Positions 57,970 to 64,000 of a DNA stretch of 64,000 bases are shown one piece after another; the first letter of the stretch is position 1, and the number at the start of each line of letters is the position of its first letter. The translations under genes and the position numbers were made by a program. Under the pieces are notes generated by a model, which was given only the letters and a program-made list of their open reading frames with translations, made no database searches and had not been told where the DNA came from. Location of the stretch: NCBI GenBank assembly GCA_009781175.1, contig WQYQ01000009.1:1-64000 (forward strand). The letters are read 5' to 3'. This DNA comes from Betaproteobacteria bacterium (GTDB taxonomy: Bacteria; Pseudomonadota; Gammaproteobacteria; Burkholderiales; Rhodocyclaceae).

Positions 57970-58021
57970 CGGTATGAGCGCTGGCCAATAGTCGCCAGCG
58001 TCCGAATTGGTGTAACTTGCC

Positions 58022-58059
58022 AGCGCGGTCCCGGGAAAACGGGCCGCGCTTTGTTTTTT
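58022..58059 (+). terminator. Terminator after XRE gene
   Basis: AGCGCGG and CCGCGCT arms with an inner CCG/CGG pair, then TTTGTTTTTT. It lies about 60 bases past the stop. Confidence 0.85.
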
Positions 58060-58073
58060 AGAACCTGTCTGAA

Positions 58074-58517
58074 ATGAAGATCACCCGAAAAATGGAATTC
58101 GATGCGGGACATCGCATTCCCCACCATGGCAGCCAATGCCGCAATATCCACGGCCATCGCTATGTCATCGAGGCCACTCTGGCAGGAGATCCAATCACCA
58201 TAGACGGCGCGGCGGACGAAGGCATGGTGCTCGACTTTTCAGAGGTGAAAACCATCCTGAAAGCCGAAATCGTCGACCAATGGGACCATGCGTTCATCGT
58301 TTTTAAGGGAGACACGCAGGTTCTCAACTTCCTTGAGTCTCTTCCTGGGCACAAAACAGTGGTTCTCGACCTGATTCCAACCGCCGAGAATCTCGCCGCA
58401 ATCGCCTTCGCAAAACTGCGCGCGCGCTTCGAACTCGAATACGGCAAACGGCTCCGCCTGGAGCGTGTCCGCTTATATGAAACGCCTAACTGTTGGGCCG
58501 ATGCAACAGGGGAGTGA
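58074..58517 (+). CDS. queD: 6-carboxy-5,6,7,8-tetrahydropterin synthase
   Basis: 147 residues. Zinc ligands are His in FDAGHRI and the pair in RNIHGHRYV; the catalytic Cys is in SQCRNIHGH, and Asp/His in DHAF and Glu in YETPNCW complete the site. It converts dihydroneopterin triphosphate to CPH4, a precursor of queuosine in tRNA. Other queuosine genes are not adjacent. The stop TGA is part of the terminator stem. Confidence 0.93.
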   Translation: MKITRKMEFDAGHRIPHHGSQCRNIHGHRYVIEATLAGDPITIDGAADEGMVLDFSEVKTILKAEIVDQWDHAFIVFKGDTQVLNFLESLPGHKTVVLDLIPTAENLAAIAFAKLRARFELEYGKRLRLERVRLYETPNCWADATGE

Positions 58518-58547
58518 TACGACAGCGTAGCTGTCTTACTCCCCTTT
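58509..58547 (+). terminator. queD terminator
   Basis: GGGGAGT and ACTCCCC form the outer arms, GACAGC and GCTGTC the inner arms, followed by TTT. It overlaps the queD stop codon. Confidence 0.8.
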
Positions 58548-58555
58548 CAAGGTGT

Positions 58556-59935
58556 TCAGGCACGGCGCCACGTCGTTCCACCCGCAGAATCCTCAAGCAA
58601 AACGCCCGCAGCCTTCAACTCATTACGAATCCGGTCGGCCTCGGCAAAATTACGCGTCTGTTTGGCCGCGACGCGTTGCGCGATCAAAGCCTCGATTTCG
58701 CCCGCGCTTGGGCCGCCCGTGGGTGCTCCGGCTTGCAGGAAACTGATTGGGTCGTGCTGCAAGAGGCCCAAAATTCCAGCCAAGGCTTTAAGCAAGCCAG
58801 CCGTCTCGGCATTCCGGGTTTTCTGCGCCTCGCTTGCGAGGTCGAACAAGATGGCGACCGCCTCGGGCGTGTTGAAATCGTCATCCATGGCGGCCTTGAA
58901 ACGCGCGGCATGGCCCACATTCCAATCGATCTCGATCTGCGCAGGCGCGACATCGCGCAAAGCGGTATAGAGGCGGCTGAGTCCTTGCCGCGCATCGTGC
59001 AGCAGCTCATCGGAATAGTTGACCTGGCTGCGGTAATGCGAGCGGACGACGAAGAAGCGCACGACTTCCGGGTTGAATTTCGCGAGTACATCACGGATCG
59101 TCAAAAAGTTGCCGAGAGATTTCGACATCTTTTCGCTATCAACATTCAAGGCTCCCGCATGCATCCAGAAATTCGCGAACGTGCAGTCGTGCGCCCCTTC
59201 GCTTTGCGCAATCTCATTTTCATGGTGCGGAAAGCGCAGATCCGGCCCGCCGCCGTGGATGTCGAGCGTTTTGCCGAGAATCGCGCCACTCATCGCCGAA
59301 CATTCGATATGCCAGCCGGGACGTCCTTTTCCCCAGCGCGAAGTCCATTTGGTATCGGCCGGCTCGGTTTCCTTGGCCGCTTTCCAAAGCACGAAATCGA
59401 GTGGATCGCGTTTGGACGAATCCACCGCCACGCGCTCGCCAGAACGTAAATCATCGAGCGACTTCCCGGACAATTTGCCGTAGCCGGAAAACTTGCGGAC
59501 CGCATAGTTCACATCGCCATCGTCAGCCTGGTAAGCCAAACCCTTCGCTTCCAGACTCTCGATCAAATCGAGCATTTGCGGCACGTAATCGGTCGCTCGC
59601 GGTTCGACATCCGGGCGTTCGATTCCCAAGGCATCAAAATCGCGATGCATCTCAGCAATCATGCGCTCGGTCAGGGCCTTGATCGGCTCCTTGTTCTCCA
59701 CGGCGCGGCGAATGATCTTGTCATCGATATCCGTAATGTTGCGCACATAGTTCAATGCATAACCCGACGCGCGAAACCAGCGCTGCACGATATCGAAGCC
59801 TAGAAAAGCGCGCGCATGCCCAAGATGGCATAAGTCGTAGACGGTCATACCGCAAACGTACATGCGAACCTTGCCGGGTTTGATTGGGGTAAAGGGCTGT
59901 TTGTGGCGGGTAAGCGAGTTGTAGATCGTGAGCAT
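58556..59935 (-). CDS. cysS: Cysteinyl-tRNA synthetase
   Basis: 459 residues. The ATG before [14 protein letters not shown] is the family start; a longer frame to 60,301 has no support. Class I signatures [12 protein letters not shown] and KMSKSLGNF, zinc ligands in YVCGMTV, CSAMSG and HHENEIAQ. The normal C-terminal domain ends [15 protein letters not shown]. It charges tRNA-Cys. It diverges from ppiA with a spacer of 230 bases (59,936-60,165) that must hold both promoters. Confidence 0.97.
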   Translation of the reverse strand: MLTIYNSLTRHKQPFTPIKPGKVRMYVCGMTVYDLCHLGHARAFLGFDIVQRWFRASGYALNYVRNITDIDDKIIRRAVENKEPIKALTERMIAEMHRDFDALGIERPDVEPRATDYVPQMLDLIESLEAKGLAYQADDGDVNYAVRKFSGYGKLSGKSLDDLRSGERVAVDSSKRDPLDFVLWKAAKETEPADTKWTSRWGKGRPGWHIECSAMSGAILGKTLDIHGGGPDLRFPHHENEIAQSEGAHDCTFANFWMHAGALNVDSEKMSKSLGNFLTIRDVLAKFNPEVVRFFVVRSHYRSQVNYSDELLHDARQGLSRLYTALRDVAPAQIEIDWNVGHAARFKAAMDDDFNTPEAVAILFDLASEAQKTRNAETAGLLKALAGILGLLQHDPISFLQAGAPTGGPSAGEIEALIAQRVAAKQTRNFAEADRIRNELKAAGVLLEDSAGGTTWRRA

Positions 59936-60165
59936 GGCAGCAAAAACCGGCAATTCGGAACACGGAAAAGAAATCAAAAACAAGCGCCGCATACGCTCAG
60001 ACCGCATTCCGATTCGAGGCCAAGCCTTGCTGTAGAATGCTTTGTTTAGGCTTCGGCGCACGCCCTGCTTAAGCTTACGCATGTTAGCACACAGGTCTTT
60101 CAGCCCAAGTTCTGCCGCAATCGGGAAACTCCGTCTCACCTGGACGGAATCGAGGAGAATAGACA

Positions 60166-60762
60166 ATGAAATATCGTCAAGAAAAAACCGGCCTGACACG
60201 CTACTTACACATTGCATGCCTGATGGCGCTCTGCGTATTTGCCGGCCTGGCGCAGGCCGCCGACAACGTGCGTGTCCGCCTGGAAACGAATCTCGGCCCA
60301 ATCATGCTGGAGTTGTATCCGGACAAAGCGCCGAAATCAGTCGAAAACTTTCTCGCCTATGTCGACTCGGGCTTTTATAACAACACGCTTTTCCACCGTG
60401 TCATCAATGGCTTTGTCGCACAAGGCGGCGGCTTTGATACGCAAATGCGTCAAAAACCGACGCGTCCCCCGATTGCCAACGAAGCTAAAAACGGCCTGAG
60501 GAACGAAATCGGTTCCGTTGCAATGGCGCGCACAAGCGACCCCAATTCCGCGACATCCCAGTTTTATATCAACCTCAATAACAACAGCAATCTCGATTAC
60601 CCATCCTTCGATGGCTGGGGCTACGCGGTATTCGGCAAGGTCGTGGAAGGCATGGATGTCGTCAAGAAAATTGGCGCCGTCAAAACAGGTCCGGGCGACG
60701 TTCCAGTTGAGCCCGTTATCCTGAAACAAGCCAAACGCGTTGCCGTCGCGCCCGCCAAATAA
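60166..60762 (+). CDS. ppiA: Periplasmic cyclophilin-type prolyl isomerase
   Basis: 198 residues. ATG preceded by GAGGAGAATAGAC. Signal peptide [20 protein letters not shown]. Cyclophilin core: [19 protein letters not shown] with the catalytic Arg, [20 protein letters not shown], and [19 protein letters not shown]. It speeds Xaa-Pro isomerisation in exported proteins. It is followed 31 bases later by a cytoplasmic paralogue. Confidence 0.95.
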   Translation: MKYRQEKTGLTRYLHIACLMALCVFAGLAQAADNVRVRLETNLGPIMLELYPDKAPKSVENFLAYVDSGFYNNTLFHRVINGFVAQGGGFDTQMRQKPTRPPIANEAKNGLRNEIGSVAMARTSDPNSATSQFYINLNNNSNLDYPSFDGWGYAVFGKVVEGMDVVKKIGAVKTGPGDVPVEPVILKQAKRVAVAPAK

Positions 60763-60793
60763 CCGTATTCGAACTCTCAACACAGGAAAAACC

Positions 60794-61288
60794 ATGATTA
60801 AGCTGCACACCAACAAGGGCATCATTACGCTTGAACTCGATGCCGACAAGGCGCCGGAGACCGTAAAAAACTTTATTGAATACGCGCAGGCCGGCCATTA
60901 CGACGGCACGATTTTTCATCGCGTGATTAAAGATTTCATGATCCAAGGCGGCGGCATGACTTCGGACCTGTCGCAAAAACCGACACGCGAGCCGATTCAA
61001 AACGAAGCCGCGAATGGGCTCAAAAACGATCGCGGCACGATCGCGATGGCTCGCACGCAAGCGCCGCATTCGGCAACCGCGCAGTTTTTCATCAATGTCA
61101 CGAATAACGATTTCCTCAATTACCGCTCGCCCGACATGAATGGCTTCGGCTATTGCGTATTCGGACAAGTCGTTGACGGCATGGATGTCGTCGACACGAT
61201 CCGCAGCGTAAAAACCGGGCGCCGCAGCTTCTATGAAGACGTTCCGGCCGAAGACATCGTCATCGAGCGCGTTGAAATCATCGAGTAA
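60794..61288 (+). CDS. ppiB: Cytoplasmic cyclophilin-type prolyl isomerase
   Basis: 164 residues from the ATG after ACAGGAAAAACC, with no signal peptide. Core: [33 protein letters not shown], and [20 protein letters not shown]. It isomerises prolyl bonds in cytoplasmic proteins. ppiA and ppiB probably arose by duplication, being in tandem and similar. lpxH follows 18 bases later. Confidence 0.95.
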   Translation: MIKLHTNKGIITLELDADKAPETVKNFIEYAQAGHYDGTIFHRVIKDFMIQGGGMTSDLSQKPTREPIQNEAANGLKNDRGTIAMARTQAPHSATAQFFINVTNNDFLNYRSPDMNGFGYCVFGQVVDGMDVVDTIRSVKTGRRSFYEDVPAEDIVIERVEIIE

Positions 61289-61306
61289 GCGCACCGAACG
61301 CTGGCA

Positions 61307-62026
61307 ATGATTCACTTCATATCCGATTTGCATCTGTCGCCGCAGCGGCCTGAAACCAGCGCCGCTTTCGCACGCTATATCTCCGGCCTCGCGCTCGCTT
61401 GCGAATCGATCTATATCCTCGGCGACTTGTTCGACGCTTGGCCCGGCGATGATTTCCTCGCCGAGCCAGCCGCCCGGACATTCGCCGATGGATTCGCGAA
61501 GCTCGCCGCCTCGGGAGTCCGGCTTTATTTCATGCCGGGGAATCGCGACTTTCTGATTGGAGAGGATTTCGCGCACCGGACCTCGATCAATCTGCTCAGC
61601 GAACCGCAGCGCATCGAACTCGGCGGAAAGCCTTATCTGCTCATGCATGGCGACTCGCTGTGTACCGACGATGTCGAATATCAGCGTTTCCGGGCGATGG
61701 TCCGCACCCCTCAATGGCGCGCGGCGATTCTGGCTAAACCGCTCGCGGAACGGCTCGCGATGGCGGCCGAAATTCGCATGCAGAGCGAACAATCGAAACA
61801 GGAAAAAAGCAGCGAAATCATGGACGTGAATGCAGATGCCGTGGCGGAAACATTACGCTCAGCCGGTTATCCGAACCTGATTCACGGCCATACCCACCGC
61901 CCCGCTCATCATTCGCTCGATATCGATGGCCATATCTGCGAACGCTGGGTGCTGCATGATTGGCACGCCCGCCCGGAATGGCTGGAATGGACTCCAAGCG
62001 ATGGACTGCGTTTCCAAAGCTTATGA
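61307..62026 (+). CDS. lpxH: UDP-2,3-diacylglucosamine diphosphatase
   Basis: 239 residues. Metallophosphatase motifs FISDLHLSPQRP, ILGDLFDAWPGDD, FMPGNRDFLIGEDF and HGHTHRPAHH, with LMHGDSLCTDD. It makes lipid X in lipid A synthesis, the step missing from the lpxD-fabZ-lpxA-lpxB cluster. Immediate neighbour of the cyclophilins. A bidirectional terminator follows. Confidence 0.96.
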   Translation: MIHFISDLHLSPQRPETSAAFARYISGLALACESIYILGDLFDAWPGDDFLAEPAARTFADGFAKLAASGVRLYFMPGNRDFLIGEDFAHRTSINLLSEPQRIELGGKPYLLMHGDSLCTDDVEYQRFRAMVRTPQWRAAILAKPLAERLAMAAEIRMQSEQSKQEKSSEIMDVNADAVAETLRSAGYPNLIHGHTHRPAHHSLDIDGHICERWVLHDWHARPEWLEWTPSDGLRFQSL

Positions 62027-62033
62027 GCAAATA

Positions 62034-62061
62034 AAAAAACCGGCTTATCAGCCGGTTTTTT
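62034..62061. terminator. Bidirectional terminator between lpxH and purF
   Basis: AAAAAACCGGCT-tatc-AGCCGGTTTTTT, a stem with A and T runs on both sides. It ends lpxH (plus) and purF (minus). Confidence 0.9.
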
Positions 62062-62086
62062 TATTTATTGGCACTGAATTACATTA

Positions 62087-63631
62087 CTACTCACGAATCC
62101 CCATCAGATTCAAATCCATCTGCCCTGCATCGTTTTCATCTTCTTCATCCTTTTCGGACGCGGATGCTTTTTCACTGCGCACGCGCGAATCCTCGATTCC
62201 CTCAAGGTACTCGGCCGTCACATCCCCTGTGACATAGGAACCATCAAAGCAAGAGGTTTCGAATTGCGTGATAGAAGGGTTCAAACACCCGACCGCGGCT
62301 TTAAGGTCTTCAAGCCGCTGATAAATCAAGGCGTCCGCGCCAATTTCATTCGCGATCTGCTCTTCCGAGCGGTCCGAGGCAATCAATTCGGCACGCGTCG
62401 GCATATCGATACCATACACATTTGCAAAACGCACCGGCGGTGCCGCGGAGGCCATGAAAACCCGTGTCGCGCCAGCTTCACGCGCCATCATGATGATTTC
62501 CCGGCTCGTCGTGCCACGCACGATCGAGTCGTCTACAAGCAATACATTTTTGCCGGCGAACTCTTGATGAATCGCATTGAGCTTTTGGCGCACCGATTTT
62601 TTCCGCACGGCCTGCCCCGGCATGATGAAGGTACGCCCGATATAGCGGTTCTTCACAAAGCCTTCGCGGTAAGGAATGTCGAGGCGATTCGCAAGCTCCA
62701 TCGCGGCCGGACGGCTGGAATCCGGAATGGGAATGACGACATCGATCTTCAGCTCGGCATGCTCGCGCAAGATTTGCTCGGCCAGAAATTCACCCATCTT
62801 GACACGGCTTTCATAAACCGAAATACCGTCGATCAGAGAATCCGGGCGTGCCAGATAAACATACTCGAACATGCAAGGCGCGTGGGGACGGCCGGGCGCG
62901 CAAACACGGCTTTTGAGATTGCCTTGAATATCGACGAGCACCGCTTCGCCGGGCGCGATATCTCGCATCAATTTGAAGCCCAGCACATCGATTGCAACGC
63001 TTTCGGAAGCGATGAGATATTCGGCGCCACCCATTGCATCATTGCGGCCGATCACCAAAGGCCGGATTCCGTGCGGATCGCGGAAGGCCAGCAAGCCATA
63101 ACCGGCAATCATGACCACGGCAGCGTAAGCGCCTTTTATGCGCCGCTGCACACCCGCAACGGCCTTGAAAATCGCTTCGGCATCAAGCTTTGGGCCCACG
63201 GCATGGGCCTGCAATTCATGCGCGAGCACATTGAGCAGAACCTCGGAATCGGAATTGGTGTTGATATGCCGCAGATCAGCGAGGTACATCTCGCGTTTAA
63301 GTTCGTCGGAATTCGTGAGATTACCGTTGTGCGCCAACATCAGGCCGAATGGCGAATTCACGTAAAACGGCTGAGCTTCGGCAGAGTTATACGCCGAGCC
63401 CGCCGTCGGATAACGGCAATGCCCGATACCCCAGTTACCTTCAAGGTTGCGCATATTGCGGGTTCGAAAAACATCCCGTACCAACCCTTGCCCTTTATGC
63501 ATATGGAACTTACCGGCCTGGGCGGTGGCGATGCCTGCGGCATCTTGCCCACGATGTTGCAATACCTGCAGTCCATCATACAAAAGCTGGTTAACGGGAG
63601 TGGTCGCGACCACACCTAGAATCCCGCACAT
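62087..63631 (-). CDS. purF: Amidophosphoribosyltransferase
   Basis: 514 residues. Starts MCGILGVVATTPVN with the catalytic N-terminal Cys, the Ntn glutaminase. C-terminal phosphoribosyltransferase with the PRPP loop VLLVDDSIVRGTTSREII. It transfers glutamine ammonia to PRPP, the first committed step of purine synthesis. No 4Fe-4S ligand pattern of the Bacillus type is apparent. 10 bases beyond cvpA, in the usual pair. Confidence 0.96.
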   Translation of the reverse strand: MCGILGVVATTPVNQLLYDGLQVLQHRGQDAAGIATAQAGKFHMHKGQGLVRDVFRTRNMRNLEGNWGIGHCRYPTAGSAYNSAEAQPFYVNSPFGLMLAHNGNLTNSDELKREMYLADLRHINTNSDSEVLLNVLAHELQAHAVGPKLDAEAIFKAVAGVQRRIKGAYAAVVMIAGYGLLAFRDPHGIRPLVIGRNDAMGGAEYLIASESVAIDVLGFKLMRDIAPGEAVLVDIQGNLKSRVCAPGRPHAPCMFEYVYLARPDSLIDGISVYESRVKMGEFLAEQILREHAELKIDVVIPIPDSSRPAAMELANRLDIPYREGFVKNRYIGRTFIMPGQAVRKKSVRQKLNAIHQEFAGKNVLLVDDSIVRGTTSREIIMMAREAGATRVFMASAAPPVRFANVYGIDMPTRAELIASDRSEEQIANEIGADALIYQRLEDLKAAVGCLNPSITQFETSCFDGSYVTGDVTAEYLEGIEDSRVRSEKASASEKDEEDENDAGQMDLNLMGIRE

Positions 63632-63641
63632 TGTGCTTCAC

Positions 63642-64000
63642 CTATCGATAATGAATTCGTTTTGCAATCCGTTCCGGCATCCAGGGTCTGGATGCTAAAA
63701 CAGCCGTTTCCAGCGGCGGAGCAAAGCTCGCGCCTTGCCACCAGGGCTGTTTCGGCATATCCGTGATGCCTCCAGCAGCGACCAGCAGGAAGATGATCAA
63801 TAAGCCACGCGCCAAACCAAATACGGCGCCCAGGGTTCTATCCGCAAGCCCCAATCCAATTGCGTGCAACAGCTCTCTCAACAATAGCCGCAGCAATCCG
63901 AAAAGAAGGAGGGTCAAAACAAAAACCGCCACAAACGCGCCACCTTGCTGCAATAACGGTTCGGCCACGAAGCGACTGAAGAAAGGAACAACGAAAGCAG
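63642..64000 (-). CDS. cvpA: CvpA-family membrane protein, cut by window edge
   Basis: C-terminal ~119 residues seen. It has two membrane segments (AVFVLTLLLFGLLRLLL and VFGLARGLLIIFLLVAAGG) and the motif RLLLRELLHAIGLGLADRTL-type sequence, followed by a tail with WWQGASFAPPLE. CvpA was named for colicin V production and stands before purF in most proteobacteria. The frame stays open to the window end, so the N-terminus lies outside. Confidence 0.85.
   Translation of the reverse strand, partial: AFVVPFFSRFVAEPLLQQGGAFVAVFVLTLLLFGLLRLLLRELLHAIGLGLADRTLGAVFGLARGLLIIFLLVAAGGITDMPKQPWWQGASFAPPLETAVLASRPWMPERIAKRIHYR

Noticed and set aside
59936..60301. N-terminal extension of cysS
   Set aside because: Family proteins start at MLTIYN, and the extension would cover the promoter region shared with ppiA.

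Overview
The window looks like the chromosome of a Gram-negative betaproteobacterium, probably close to the Rhodocyclales or Nitrosomonadales. This rests on gene order (rpsB-tsf-pyrH-frr-uppS-cdsA-dxr-rseP-bamA-skp-lpxD-fabZ-lpxA-lpxB-rnhB), the pairing of cvpA with purF, and the lipid A enzymes. I read it by eye and did not search any database.

Layout. (1) 1-12,544, minus strand: four co-directional genes for exported proteins (IPT/TIG and beta-helix protein, Gly-rich protein, a 2.2-kDa-residue-scale Ig/fibronectin-III giant, and the start of a further exported protein running off the window), probably one operon. (2) 12,545-13,410: about 870 bp without a convincing gene, with hairpins and a tandem repeat. 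(3) 13,411-20,056: a small genomic island inserted at the 3' end of tRNA-Ser(GGA), bounded by a 14-bp direct repeat. It holds a P4-type integrase, an arsenic operon (arsR-arsC-arsM-arsC-acr3) with a visible palindromic operator, and a second tyrosine recombinase. (4) 20,201-31,606: alaS, a hotdog thioesterase, a MaoC hydratase, a glycerophosphodiesterase with an orphan sugar-type binding protein, rlmM, a YchJ protein, two fused pseudogene remnants (MFS transporter and DUF2239), a TetR/SDR pair with shared operators, and a SpoU methyltransferase. (5) 31,611-45,587: the classical envelope, lipid A and translation cluster, minus strand, tightly packed with many 4-base overlaps. (6) 45,842-64,000: map-glnD, def-MTIP phosphorylase, typA, an Hsp70-like protein, an epimerase, a TonB-like protein, an HNH nuclease, DUF429, a XRE regulator, queD, cysS, two cyclophilins with lpxH, and purF-cvpA.

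The most unusual signal I found is a pair of 125-nt non-coding elements (23,974-24,098 plus; 56,327-56,451 minus), about three-quarters identical by hand alignment. They share three hairpins and a closing stem with some compensatory base changes, so they look like a structured RNA or an RNA-derived mobile element. A degenerate inverted third copy lies at 24,188-24,235. The second candidate is the secreted-protein operon at the left edge, whose first protein carries seven copies of a VGVxVG-type motif between IPT/TIG-like modules.

The core genes fit together as expected: the envelope cluster makes phosphatidate-derived lipids, undecaprenyl phosphate, lipid A and the outer-membrane assembly machine, lpxH further right supplies the missing lipid A step, and map and def both process new protein N-termini.
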